A stretch of 64,000 bases of DNA from Morinoia aosen (Eukaryota; Arthropoda; Malacostraca; Amphipoda; Talitridae). Shown piece after piece: positions 10,641 to 22,555 of the stretch. The stretch lies in the NCBI GenBank assembly GCA_030386875.1, contig CM059559.1:67594392-67658391 (forward strand), in the 5' to 3' direction. The notes below the pieces were generated by a model. The model had not been told where the DNA came from, ran no database searches, and worked only from the letters and a program-made list of their open reading frames with translations. Each line of letters begins with the position of its first letter. Within the stretch, counting starts at the first letter, position 1. Made by a program: the position numbers and the translations under genes.

Positions 10641-11689
10641 TTTTATAAAATATATGTGTGTAAAAATATATTCAAGCTAGTATTTTTTATACTTCTCACA
10701 GGTCTTTTGCTGTCCGCACTTGCGTATCACAGTACCATAACGAGATTAACAGCTTATAAAACGTTCTAGCGCATTTCGGGACACTGGCAACATCACCTCA
10801 AAGTGCTTCCTGATTCAAGTTCAGCAATAACATATAGCTACACCTGGGTAGATTGTAATCAAATCATGATAGAATTATGGGACAGTTGAGATATAATTTT
10901 CAAGCTTCGATTTAGTGACGAAGTTTCTTACGTAATACATTGAAAATCAGGGCGTTTCTAGCTTTTCTAGTTAGTTGGCTTCACAGTGGTATCTGTTCCA
11001 TTAGATAGACTGGAACGTTTCTAGTGTCTGGAACATGTAGGCCTAGACAATAAAAAACACCAAAACTTTCAAAATTCTGTTTGAATTTAATTTGTGTTTC
11101 AAGTTTCAAATGTTACCTATGAAATTACAATATAAAAAACTAATTCTTATAGGCCTAAGCTCTCCTACAGCTGCCTCCCATCTTGAGACAGGGCTCCATA
11201 TAATGTTGAGTTGACTCTAAAAGGATTTAAAAAATCTCACAATTTAATCATAAAAATTTAATTATAATTTTTATCTCTAGCAAATCTCACTAATTATTAG
11301 ACCTTGCACGTGATGGAAAATGTTGCAGTTATAACAACTGAGTGCTAAATAATGAATAAAACTTTAAAATTAAATCCAGTGTTAGGTGTTCAGTTAGGTT
11401 GTGTAGAAATTATAAACATGACATTACCCTCTGATGGTTGTTTATTCATGCATTGTAATTTCAAGCAGTGTTTAATGTACTATTTGTCAGATTCATATTT
11501 ATGGGCTTAAAGAAGCACTATTTCTTAGGCTCAAAGAAAAACTGGAAAAGTACTAGCAGGTGTTTAAGTAATCATTAGTGCAAAATTTTCTGTAAGATTT
11601 TTTTAGAATCAACATTTTTTGAAGGTTTAGCTTGGTATAGAGTCAAAGTAGTTTCCGGTCAAAATGATCAGATGGCCATTCTAGAGTTG
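10641..11689. other. AT-rich left-arm segment, no gene seen
   Basis: Pairs with about 29700-30640. No coding or RNA gene recognised. Confidence 0.5.
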
Positions 11690-11830
11690 AGTTATGCCAA
11701 GTTATGTTACGTTACCGCTATAACTCCTTAAATACTTCTTTGCGCCGGAAAGTGCATAGAAGAAAAGTGGTTTATTTTGATCTTGTTACCATAACACAAG
11801 CATCAACAATTTAATAATCTATTAGTATGT
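11690..11830. repeat. Dispersed repeat with a GGAAAGTGCATAGAAGAAAA core
   Basis: The stretch GTTATGTTACGTTACCGCTATAACTCC...GGAAAGTGCATAGAAG recurs inverted at 29580-29700 (its arm partner), in the MITE at 28828-29378 (three times), and at both ends of the foldback at 54300-54590. It is probably the subterminal part of a non-autonomous DNA transposon family. Confidence 0.55.
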
Positions 11831-14264
11831 TGTTCTAGAAATTTATCAAGATTTCTTAATAGATATCACTACTTTTCTGAAAGATATTTTTTTCACCAGG
11901 CACAAACTTGCCTAAATAAAAGGGCTTCAAGAAATTGTGCAAACTTGAATTTTCTCTTTAGAGAATGTACTATCCAATTATTCATACAAGCTATGAAATT
12001 ATTCTGTCAAAACATTGTTCTGTTAAAAACAGTCCTCCTCAGCATATATTAATTGTATGCCATCTGTCTGCTAATGTAATAGTAGGTGTTATTTTCAAAC
12101 TTTCACCAAACAATTGTCCATGTATAAAATCTTAAGCCAGTGGAAAAAATGACAAACATGAATACAAAAATTGAACTTTTGCTCAATTGTTGTTCAGGTT
12201 CTCAATAATGTTGCCTTGATTTATGCCTTCTTAACACAACTTATTATATTTTTATAGGCTTTTCTATAACATTTCCTGGTTTATTTCAATTCCTTTGATG
12301 TGTACCATTGCACTTATGGTGCTTGAGTTGGCCCTGGTTGAAATGAGAGCCAATGTGAATTGGCCCTATTATTCTGACCATGAATCATGAAAAATAACTT
12401 AAAATCACGTCCACATGGTAAGACATTGATGGGTGTCGGCTATTTCCTTACTAATTCAGCAAATTGAATGCTGAATATGATATGAATACATTGATGCTTT
12501 TGAATACTTTTATTGTGTGTATATATTTATATATGTGAGAACTTGTTCATTGTTAGATACGATTTGTATCTGTTAAAGTAAAGTTTTTACAGACATATGA
12601 AATGTTCTACATTATTTGAGTTTTTAATTAGTCTAATATATGTTGGAATGTGATGAAAATCTATTTTCAGATATTTTCTCGAATTTATCGTTTACTAAAT
12701 GATCATCAAGTGATTTGCATACAAATATTTGGCCACTACTGGAGAACTATTCTCATGGTAAGTGGATTTCTTTATAGGTTGATGAATATTTTACAAAAGT
12801 ATTTGTTCAATTCTTACTATTTTACAACGTACATAAACAATTTTTATTCTTGTCAACTATTGCACAACTGTGCATACAATCTTTAACTTCACTCTGGAAC
12901 TTGACCTTTCAACAACCTAATTCTTTTGCCCTGAATCAAAATATTGTTATTTGTCTTATTTTATCATTCATGAAACCAAGGAAGGAATACGTTTTTCATT
13001 GAGGCATTTAGAATAAAAGAAGGATACGAATAATTTCTAGATGTTTTTTTAAAAAGACAGTGTGGTCGATACATTGATGCACTCACTATAACGCAGTAGT
13101 AGTAAGCAAATCTAAAAATCATTTTCACAATATTATTTTATGATATGGTTCTTTGGTGCATTGGTAATCAGGTTCACATTTTATCTCTCCTCAGGTGAAA
13201 GTGGGTCAATTTATTGTGTAGTTCAATTACTTATGCTCATTAATTACCAGATTTATATCATTTACTTTATCGGTTTTTTAGTTTTATTTCAACTGTCCAG
13301 TTCAGGAATAGATTTATGTTTACATTTCCATTCAAGTTGTGATTGATGAACATTATTGCTAAAGTTCTTAGCTACTAAGGTTTTTTCCTTAGCTCATTTG
13401 ATGCAAAGTATTAGTTACATTTTGTATCTATCTCATGAAATAATATTTTCAATTGCTTTTTTCATATTGTGCTTGCAGCATGTGTGATAATGCTTTGTTC
13501 AGGCAGGCTAAGACATCTTAGCAGCATTATAGATTTCTATGGTCATCAGGTTTTCTTCTTAAGGTTTTCTTCATCAGGTTCTTAAATTTTCTTTTAAAAA
13601 TTTGAGAATATTAAAACAATTACATTATCTGAAATGCCTATGGGACCAGTGGGAAGAAAACCTAGCATGTATTAACTTATGTCAGGATTTCTTCCCACTG
13701 GTCCCATAGTCACTTCAGATAATGCAATTGTTTTAATATTCTTGAATTTTTTTACCTGTCTATGTTTCCTTGTCCACACTGCCGAGTCACATCCAATAGC
13801 TAGTTTCTTAGTGTTCTACGATCCAGTTTTTATGCACCTAGGTTCTATACTCATCAACTCTCCATCATTTAATCTTACATGATGATAGTGCTCAATCAGC
13901 CTCAAAATAGATCTTTACTAATGCCAGATTTCCTTTCAGCTTCAATTTAAGTCTATAATATCTTGTAATCTATTGTCATAGTTTTTAAGTTGCAAATGTA
14001 TTATTGACTGAATTAAATTCATATTCTCATTTTTGGCCTTATAAAAAAAGAAGTAGTTTGTGAGATCTACTAAGCTCACAAAGAGTAAAAGCTACAATAC
14101 TGACTTTTGAGAGAAAAAAATTTTAAAATGCCATTCATTCATTGCATTAGTATGCAGTCAATAGAAGACAGGTGAATGGCTGGCTAAAGGAAAAAATTTC
14201 TCTGTAATGGTCAGGTTTTTATTATTTTATTTGAAAGGATAGTAAATCAATTTATATTTTGCAG
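11831..14264. other. Probable intronic or intergenic left-arm DNA
   Basis: No convincing gene. A possible exon at 12671-12757 has acceptor CTATTTTCAG, donor ATG/GTAAGT and one open frame with DHQVICIQIFGHYW. The right-arm copy has a frame-breaking deletion and a stop, so it is either not an exon or is dead there. A local inverted duplication at 13599-13750 is listed separately. Confidence 0.4.
13599..13750. repeat. Local inverted duplication private to the left arm
   Basis: Blocks 13599-13661 and 13684-13750 are inverted copies of each other (shared GGGACCAGTGGGAAGAAA), separated by about 22 bp. The right arm has a single copy at about 27223-27290, so the left arm gained about 130 bp after the arms separated. 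Confidence 0.85.
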
Positions 14265-14415
14265 GCAGAGTAAGAGTTTGCTTCAAGGAAGATGGAGTGG
14301 AGTGTGAGCTTACTTTACCATCAAAGCGACTTCACGGCCCCCAACAGTGCGTCAGGTGGTCCTCGGACGACTTTTTGACGGCAAACGGACGAAGCCATAA
14401 TTATCAGATTACCAT
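14265..14415 (+). CDS. Candidate host exon, left-arm copy (151 bp)
   Basis: A polypyrimidine-poor but clear acceptor (TTTATATTTTGCAG) precedes, and a consensus donor GTGAGT follows. Only one frame is open across the whole 151 bp. It begins with two bases completing a codon and encodes RVRVCFKEDGVECELTLPSK followed by LHGPQQCVRWSSDDFLTANG, then RSHNYQIT. The segment is more GC-rich than its flanks. Compared with the right-arm copy it differs at about 2 positions, whereas the adjacent intron differs at roughly 6 percent, suggesting selection or conversion on the exon. I do not recognise the protein. The CVRWSSDDFLT stretch is reminiscent of a WD-type blade but this is weak. Confidence 0.6.
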
Positions 14416-14609
14416 GTGAGTACATTATCCATTGAAATAGATCAGTTCGTGTTCATTTCCATGGATTTGCGAGAATATAATTTTCAACTTTTGTCAATCC
14501 CACTTGAGTCTTTCTCATGTAAATGAAGGTAGTCCTGCTAAGTATATGTTGTAGAATGTAGTGTACAATATTAGTTGTTTTTGGCAGTACCATATGTATT
14601 GTGTCTATG

Positions 14610-14900
14610 AGGATTTGCAAAAATGTGAGGTCCTAAGCTGAGAGTTCAGTATGCCTTCTTTCTCTGGAAATAAAATAGTTTTTATTTTGTTATTGACCAT
14701 CTTCCTTCAGTTCTCTGCTTTTCTGTTTTTCAGCTCGTAATTACTTTTTCCTTCACCTTTTTTGTCTCATAAAATTCATTTCTAACATACTGTTTCTAAT
14801 CACAAGGAATCTAGTGTGAGAACTCATGCTGTGCATAGATTCCCTGTTCCCTCAACTCCACACTAAAGTTTACCTTCATACTCTCTCTATGGAGCACCAT
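14610..14900 (+). repeat. Diverged SINE-like family member, left arm
   Basis: Shares AGCTGAGAGTT, the TTTTATTTTGTTA...CCATCTTC block and TGCATAGATTCC...CAACTCCA with the copies at 57161, 57858 and 62180. The 5' part is missing or diverged. Mirror copy at about 26060-26340. Confidence 0.6.
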
Positions 14901-15499
14901 TTTTGTGTTAAGGTTATGTATGATCTAATAAATTGGGTGAAGAAGTACCTGTGTTCAAGTGATGTTCATCTATAAAATAGATTTAAATCAATGAAATTTA
15001 CAAGAAATAAGCTTCAAAGAACTTTTTTTCTATTTTGAGTTAGGGGAAATAAGTAGGTACACTTTTTTGAAATCCCACCCCACAGAATGAATGAGAGACG
15101 CCATTGGTTTAGGTTTCTTCCTCTTAAGCTGTGGAGATTGGTGCCCGCACTAAAATATTCTTATGTTGCCACAGCTTTGGATAGGCCTTCGAAACTACTC
15201 TCTTTCGTACTTACCTTTTAATTTTCATTTCCATGCCTTCCGCATTGTCTCAGCTCGACTTTTTCTTCTTCATCCTTCCTAAATTCATTTCATTTGCAAC
15301 ATACTTTGTGTGAGGCAATATGTGTACAGGTTCATTTTTTATAGTGTTGATACAAATGGTCTTTTCATTTTAATTTCCTTGGATACCTTTTGTTGTTTCC
15401 AGGGAGTCTTGGATTAAAATATTAAAAATACTGAAATTCCACTGTTCACGCAATCGATGTTCTTCAAATAGATACAAACTAATGTTTGCAAATTCTCAG
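14901..15499. other. Probable intron of the candidate gene, left arm
   Basis: No coding seen. The stretch around 15080-15200 is well conserved with 25760-25880 in the right arm but has no clear open frame with splice sites. Confidence 0.35.
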
Positions 15500-15663
15500 G
15501 TCTCCCAACTAGACGTGCAAGAAAACGAGCTTCTACTTCTGATGCTGCCACACAAAATGTCACAAGGGCTGCACCTGCCATCCCGTCTTCTAAGAAGGCT
15601 GCACATTACCGAAGATCCACTTGGTACCCCCTACGCTGCAGCAACGCAGCTTTCCATCTCTAA
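15500..15663 (+). CDS. Candidate terminal exon, left-arm copy
   Basis: Acceptor AAATTCTCAG is followed by a frame encoding LPTRRARKRASTSDAATQNV and then Ala/Ser/Lys-rich sequence, ending at a TAA at 15661-15663. Basic, Ala/Ser-rich composition would suit a nuclear or disordered tail. An alternative frame (15482-15700) is also open, and the phase left by the exon at 14415 would read into a stop here, so another exon must lie between or this is not coding. The right-arm copy reads through to 25048. Confidence 0.3.
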
Positions 15664-16480
15664 TCAATTTCGACACCTCAGCGCAGCTGTCCACCGTTGA
15701 GGAATAGCTCCTTTTCACTACTAGTGAAACAGCGTAGGCTCCTACAACTGTACACCCGTGCAATTCTGATGTGCATCTCAAGTTTCAAATCATATTCAAG
15801 AATTTACCTCTTGACTGACACCAGCTCTCAATTCACGGTTAGCTTGGCGCTTCAAGCAAAACTGAATGTAGTGTAATGCTGAATGAATTGCTGATTAGCA
15901 ATTCATTAATGAATTGCTGATTTACATGTTAGAAGACATTGTTTTATTGAATGGAGGGTTTGAAAGTAGCATAATTAAGCAGAAGCTTCAGCGTTCTGCA
16001 CCTGAAATGTTAAGAAAATCTAGCCTGAATCAACTTCTACCCGATTACATATATCACTTGAAAAGAACTGGTGCTCATATCGTAGATAGCTAATTTAATA
16101 GTGAGGCTACCATGTTTCTTGCTGTCTCCAATTTTTGGCTCATGAAAAAATTTCGCCTTCTTAGCTCACCTCCGTTTCGTTGATAAGGGTTTCAATTTCC
16201 GCAAATTTTCTGTTACTCATAATTAATCATTTTACTCATAGTCGTACTTAGACGCTGTAGTTCAAATCGTATGGTAAAATTTAGTACTTCCAGACAGCGA
16301 GACGCACGGTGAAGAGATGTAGGATTCCCTTTTTTCATTTTTTTTATCTCCCTTTTTCATAAGAGTCTCTGATTTAATTTTTTAATCTTCCTGCTTGAGC
16401 TCAATAGCTTGTGTTACTTTGTTCATTTTTCTACTACAATGTTCAGGTTTTCATGTGTGACTATGAATCGAGTGTTTATA
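15664..16480. other. AT-rich left-arm segment, no gene seen
   Basis: Pairs with about 24480-25050 and contains a duplicated GAATTGCTGATT motif near 15880-15930. Nothing else recognised. Confidence 0.4.
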
Positions 16481-16870
16481 GTTCAAAGGTGTAATGCTGC
16501 CGGCCTACACTCAATCAAGTTCTTGGCTGTTATGAAATGCTGTTCAGATCACTCTTCCAAAGCATTACAATTCGTTCGATAGATGAAATCATAAATGCAC
16601 GAATATGTGGCCGTTGCTCCTAAAAGTTATCATAACTATTAAACAAAGGATATTATTTCCTCGAGACGGCTTGCAAGGGTAGAAATTGATGTCATTATTA
16701 TAATTCTTGCACGTTTAGAGTTCACTTCATTCAAAAATATTCTGTTTTTAAATGATAAAAGATAGAAAAATTATAAATGAACGAACTTGTGGCCGTTGCT
16801 CCTAAAAATTCTCATTAACTATTTAACAAGGGATATTATTTCGTCGAGACGGCTTGTAAAAGGAGAAGCC
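16481..16870. repeat. Left-arm-only insertion of the 185-bp centre repeat
   Basis: A block starting near GCCGGCCTACACTCAATC and followed by about 1.5 units of the TCGAGACGGCTTG repeat is absent from the mirror position (about 24470). The same block in the same order lies at 19948-20300 near the palindrome centre. Confidence 0.8.
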
Positions 16871-18824
16871 ATGATAATGGAAATTCTTCTAATCTGTTAT
16901 GGAGAGGAAACTTTTTTGTTGAGATGAAGTCTTCCTTAGCATATTTTGTTCAGACCTGTGTCAAGTTTATGCTCTAGGTGCATTATTTCGAAAGTTATAA
17001 GTGGGTGAACTTATGTGTTGCACTAGTGGCGGGGCTTATCTGGTAAAGATCCCTAATATGTATTTGCTAAAACATGTAAAAGGTCAGTAATTGTTTTTCT
17101 ATGTATGAACATTGTGCCTATTGATATTTGGTGTTTTAAAAAAATTGTAGTAGTTTATGAGGCTGAATTTTTCGATTAAAATTTTTTCGGTTGATCGCGG
17201 GGTACTTCAGTCAATTCATGAGCCAGTAATTTGGATCTCTTTGCTTGACACGTTGAAGTAGTTCTATAAGTTATCCTGACGCGTTAGCTCATCCGGACGT
17301 TAATGGTGGCGGAATGGTGACGGAATTTAACTATTTTCCAATACTTCTTGAAGGTGAGGCTCAGAGTATTTCGGCCTTTTTAAGACATCGCTCATAACTA
17401 ATGAAGAATTGATTATAAAAGATTGTTTTCAATCTTCATTCTGTATTAGTTCTTAGGGTTTACCTGGTTCCTGTGTGCACCGCTAAGCTAATTTCGCCAT
17501 TGCTCACGAGTAGTGCCTCGGTCTCTTCTGAATTTTATCATATCTTTCAGTTTTTTTCAATGAAGATTTATCTGTATTTTTTATTATATTTCCCCTCCCA
17601 TTTCTTGTTCGTGATTCCACATTTGCTGGTAGAGGCTGAGTCAATCAATACCCTTTAGGATGAGTCATCAATTTTTTTGGTGGCTGTGTAATGTCCAATA
17701 AACTACGAAATACTAGATACGTTCGTTGTATTCAAGTATTGCTTTCTGCAGGTGGGATAATTGTTATAAAAAAAAAATTGTAGTAAAATCAATTTTTTCA
17801 TGTTATTTGTTCAAGATTTTTATTGGCGGATATTTAATGCAGACATTTAATCGCAGTGAGGACCAATTCCTAACGGTTTTCAAAAAATAGAGGTTTCAGA
17901 GTATTGAAAACGGCGGTAAAACCAAATAATAATAATAATAATAATGATTTTTTTTCATACGTTAAGCTTCGGGATGGGAAGTGAACACGTATCGCACTTG
18001 TTCAAAAATGACACAGTGAAATACCGTTGTAAAAAGAAGTGCTAATGATACTACTGTCGAAGTTATGTTCCAATATAAATTTGTACTGTGACCACCATAG
18101 TTCTCGTGGCCTCCGAGGAGCCCAAACCTTTCGTCGTGTGAAATATTTCTCTGTAGCTTAAAAGGTCAGATAGCCTTGCTGTAAAACCAGCATCAAATCA
18201 CAATAAAAAGCGACATTGTTAACGGTAACCGTGAGCTAATTCGGAAAGTGCAGAGGGAAAGAAGAGCGTTATGAAAAAATATCTGGAAAACGATCGCTGT
18301 CACAATAATTGAATGAGCGGCAGAAAGGGTTAAATTCCTCGGTTCAAAAAATGAGATAAAGTTTAAAGGAAATCAATTCAACTCAACACCATTGCCCTTG
18401 AATTAAGAGGTCGACAATACAATGCGTAAAGCTAATTACAGGAGGACCTAATTTTACACCAAACGAAACCAAGCTTATCTCCCTGCGATTGATGGTTGTC
18501 GATTAATCGATACACTAAAGTCGGGTAGTTTTTGACCCACCCTGTATAATGGGCGCATTGAGCCCAAGCTTACGCCGCAGCGCGCACGTGGACTTCAGGA
18601 GACAACTGGAAATGCGAACAGCTGAGCTTTAGAATGTGTCTTATACAGTGGTGTCTGAGTTGACTACTTGTCTTACAGAGGTGAGGGAGAGCTTCAACTA
18701 TCTCATTTGTGGTGTTTCAGGAAGTTGGGAAGAACTATCACGCTCTTTAAAAACTTAGAGAAGGGGAAAATCTGATAAGAGGCGTGTCTATTGACGCATT
18801 CCTTAGGATAGACTATCGGTGAGT
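16871..18824. other. Left-arm DNA without a recognised gene
   Basis: Pairs closely with 22555-24470. It includes a TAATAATAATAATAATGA microsatellite (17928-17946) and, at about 18535-18550, GACCCACCCTGTAT, which resembles a mariner-type terminal sequence. I could not pair it with a second end. Confidence 0.4.
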
Positions 18825-19163
18825 CAGCCTCCCTAACATGACAGAGGTGTAGTAAAACGAGGAAGGATTAAGGCCCAATATAGAAAGGAGTTGGAGGAAT
18901 GCAAAATTCATGCCCAAAGGGCATTTCCACTCATGATCTGCGCTTTGAAGCACGAATTTGAGAAGGAAATTCATAAAACAATTTGAAAGTTGAGGAAAAA
19001 AATTCAGATACGCTTAAAACAGGACAGCAGTGAGGCGATAAGGGATAGTACATTAGAAAAAACTTGCTGCTATCAACACATAGGTAATTAACCTTAAGCT
19101 CGGGACCGTATAGCTTTATCATGAGAACGCTAATTCTCATAGATCCAATAGTTGTCTCCCCTT
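18825..19163 (-). repeat. SINE-like family member, left arm
   Basis: On the minus strand it reads AAGGGGAGACAACTATTGGA, TCTATGAGAATTAGCG and CTCACTGCTGTCCTGTTTT, matching the family at 57858 and 62180. It is identical to the right-arm copy (22217-22555) over more than 200 bp. Confidence 0.75.
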
Positions 19164-19799
19164 GAAGAAATTATGCTGTTAATGCATAATTTGCATAATT
19201 TAATGCATAATTCAACTCATTTAAATTCATCTGGCCAAGTTATATTTTGATCATTACTGAAAGCCATGATACACACAACCAAGACGGCGTGAGAATACTA
19301 CAGTTGGCACCCATGCAAACCAGTAATCTATACAGGTTTCTGACGTGTTTCAACATAGTTATGGTCCTGCTTTTCTATCACAATCAGTGAAATAATTCAT
19401 AAAAATTTTGTATAAATATATATATCTTGTATAGCTAGTGCGAAAGGTAAGGAATGTAATATAGTAAGTAAAACATTACAAGAAGATATTGTAATGTCCT
19501 AGAGTACCGAGATGGAGCGTTAAACTTCCAAACGCTAGCGTTCGTTGAAATATCTGATTATAATGATTTATTGCAGGTTGCCTTTCATATCATACTGCAG
19601 TATCTACTTTCTAAGTAATTGTATTGTTTGTAAATGAGTGATAAATAATAACTGTATAACGAACAGGTGAATTAATGAACCTTAGTCATACCATATACTT
19701 CCAAAATTGGCGCGACTGGCATCTGTTCTGTGGTAGTACTGAGGTGGTGGGAGAGGGGTGGGTGGTGTAGAAATCTGAAGGCATTACAGTGTGAGCGCT
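19164..19799. other. Near-centre left-arm DNA, with a G-rich run
   Basis: No gene seen. The run GGTGGTGGGAGAGGGGTGGG near 19742-19762 could form a G-quadruplex, with a C-rich mirror near 21620. Confidence 0.5.
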
Positions 19800-20590
19800 T
19801 TGTCAAATTGCTATTTCGTCGAGACGGCTTATAAAGGGGAGATTTGATGATATTATTGTTATTTTTTCATGTTTAGAGTCCACTTCCTTCTATTTATTCT
19901 GTTTTTCAATAATAAAATATCATGAGGTCAAATGCACTATTAAGTGGCCGGCCTACACTCAATCAAGTTCTTGGCTGTTATGAAATGCTGTTCAGATCAC
20001 TCTTCCAAAGCATTACAAATCGTCCGATAGATGAAATCATAAATGCACGAATATGTGGCCGTTGCTCCTAAAAGTTATCATAACTATTAAACAAAGGATA
20101 TTATTTCCTCGAGACGGCTTGCAAGGGTAGAAATTGATGTCATTATTATAATTCTTGCACGTTTAGAGTTCACTTCATTCAAAAATATTCTGTTTTTAAA
20201 TGATAAAAGATAGAAAAATTATAAATGAACGAACTTGTGGCCGTTGCTCCTAAAAATTCTCATTAACTATTTAACAAGGGATATTATTTCGTCGAGACGG
20301 CTTGTAAGGGTAGAAATCGATGACAATATTAAAATTCTTTCACGTTTAGAGTACCCTTCATTCAAAAATATTCTGTATTTTAATGATAAAATATCATGAG
20401 CTCAAAAGCACGATTGAGTGGACTTACATACAACCTCTTAAATATAAGAGGATGTTAATGTTTAACTAAGGATGTTCTTTTGTCGGGACTGTTTTCATGA
20501 ATAGAAATTGATGACAATATTATTATTCATTTACCTTTAGAGCTAAATTCAAATTCAATTTTACATTTTTTAGCTAATGAAAATTAGAAG
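19800..20590 (+). repeat. Array of about 185-bp repeats flanking the palindrome centre, left
   Basis: The motif TCGAGACGGCTT (or variants) recurs near 19815, 20110, 20292 and, diverged, 20480, with spacing about 182-188 bp in the last three. Units share GTGGCCGTTGCTCCTAAAA and TTTAGAGTTCACTTCATTC. A GGCCGGCCTACACTCAATC block interrupts at 19946. Confidence 0.85.
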
Positions 20591-20639
20591 GGGACGCGCA
20601 GAAAGCCTTCTACTGGCAGGGTCCTTCAAATAGGGCTTC

Positions 20640-20740
20640 ATATTCTCCCAGAGGCCGACAGATCGTGAATTTCTGTATATATATGTATATATCTCTATAT
20701 ATACAGAAATTCACGATCTGTCGGCCTCTGGGAGAATATA
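20640..20740. other. Palindrome centre
   Basis: The symmetry axis lies between 20689 and 20690. Flanking 20-bp blocks such as CAGATCGTGAATTTCTGTAT pair perfectly with the other side. The axis itself is a short AT-rich imperfect run of TA dinucleotides (about 20679-20700), so there is almost no unique spacer. It can form a very long hairpin or cruciform. Confidence 0.95.
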
Positions 20741-20789
20741 AAGCCCTATTTGAAGGACCCTGCCAGTAGAAGGCTTTCTGCGCGTCCCA

Positions 20790-21580
20790 TTTTGATTTTC
20801 ATTAGGTAAAAAATGTATAATTGAATTTGAATTTAGCTCTAAAGGTAAATGAATAATAATATTGTCATCAATTTCTATTCATGAAAACAGTCCCGACAAA
20901 ACAACATCCTTAGTTAAAAAATAACATCCTCTTATATTTAAGAAGTTGTATGTAAGTCCACTCAATCGTGCTTTTGAGCTCATAATATTTTGTCATTAAA
21001 ATACATAATATTTTTCAATGAAGTCAACTCTAAACATGAAAGAATTATAATATTGTCATAAATTTCTCCTTTTACAAGCCGTCTCGACGAAATAATATCC
21101 TTTGTTAAATAGTTAATGAGAATTTTTAGTAGCAACGGCCACAAGTTCGTTCATTTATAATTTTTCTATCTTTTATCATTTAAAAACAGAATATTTTTGA
21201 ATGAAGTGAACTCTAAACGTGCAAGAATAATAATAATGACATCAATTTCTACCCTTGCAAGCCGTCTCGAGGAAATAATATCCTTTGTTTAATAGTTATG
21301 ATAACTTTTAGGAGCAACGGCCACATATTCGTGCATTTATGATTTCATCTATCGAACGAATTGTAATGCTTTGGAAGAGTGATCTGAACAGCATTTCATA
21401 ACAGCCAAGAACTTGATTGAGTGTAGGCCGGCCACTTAATAGTGCATTTGACCTCATGATATTTTATTATTGAAAAACAGAATAAATAGAAGGAAGTGGA
21501 CTCTAAACATGAAAAAATAACAATAATATCATCAAATCTCCTCTTTATAAGCCGTCTCGACGAAATATCTATTTGACAAA
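20790..21580 (-). repeat. Array of about 185-bp repeats flanking the palindrome centre, right
   Basis: Mirror of 19800-20590 with near identity and a few small indels. Confidence 0.85.
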
Positions 21581-22216
21581 GCGCGCAGACTGTAATGCCT
21601 TCAGATTTCTACACCACCCACCCCTCTCCCACCACCTCAGGACCACCACAGAACAGATGCCAGTCGCGCCAATTTTGGAAGTATATGGTATGACTTAGGT
21701 TTATTAATTCATCTGTTCGTTATACAGTTATTATTTATCACTCATTTACAAACAATACAATTACTTAGAAAGTAGATACTGCAGTATGATATGAAAGGCA
21801 ACCTGCAATAAATCATTATAATCAGATATTTCAACGAACGCTAGCGTTTGGAAGTTTAACGCTCCATCTCGGTACTCTAGGACATTACAATATCTGCTTG
21901 TAATGTTTTACTTACTATATTACATTCCTTACCTTTCGCACTAGCTATACAAGATATATATATTTATACAAAATTTTTATGAATTATTTCACTGATTGTG
22001 ATAGAAAAGCAGGACTATAACTATGTTGAAACACGTCAGAAACCTGTATAGATTACTGGTTTGCATGGGTGCCAACTGTAGTATTCTCACGCCGTCTTGG
22101 TTGTGTGTATCATGGCTTTCAGTAATGATCAAAATATAACTTGGCCAGATGAATTTAAATGAGTTGAATTATGCATTAAATTATGCAAATTATGCATTAA
22201 CAGCATAATTTCTTCA

Positions 22217-22555
22217 AGGGGAGACAACTATTGGATCTATGAGAATTAGCGTTCTCATGATAAAGCTATACGGTCCCGAGCTTAAGGTTAATTACCTATG
22301 TGTTGATAGCAGCAAGTTTTTTCTAATGTACTATCCCTTATCGCCTCACTGCTGTCCTGTTTTAAGCGTATCTGAATTTTTTTCCTCAACTTTCAAATTG
22401 TTTTATGAATTTCCTTCTCAAATTCGTGCTTCAAAGCGCAGATCATGAGTGGAAATGCCCTTTGGGCATGAATTTTGCATTCCTCCAACTCCTTTCTATA
22501 TTGGGCCTTAATCCTTCCTCGTTTTACTACACCTCTGTCATGTTAGTGAGGCTTA
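22217..22555 (+). repeat. SINE-like family member, right arm
   Basis: Mirror of 18825-19163. It is diverged from the 57-62 kb copies but collinear over most of the unit. Confidence 0.7.

Larger units (their letters stand above)
3827..20689 (+). repeat. Left arm of a giant inverted repeat
   Basis: The arm reads as the reverse complement of 20690-41792. Landmarks pair throughout: 20669 with 20710, 18931-19140 with 22239-22448 (identical 69-codon frame), 17473-17658 with 23685-23870, 14265-14415 with 26546-26696, 10300-10626 with 30728-31054, 7616-8046 with 36306-36742, and 3827 with 41792. Coordinate sums drift from 41379 near the centre to about 45600 at the end because of private insertions. 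The Gypsy element interrupts the arm at 3826, so its true outer end is probably left of the window. Confidence 0.95.

Noticed and set aside
12671-12757. A host exon with acceptor CTATTTTCAG and donor GTAAGT
   Set aside because: The right-arm copy has a one-base deletion and an in-frame stop, and divergence is no lower than in the flanks. Mentioned only as a possibility.
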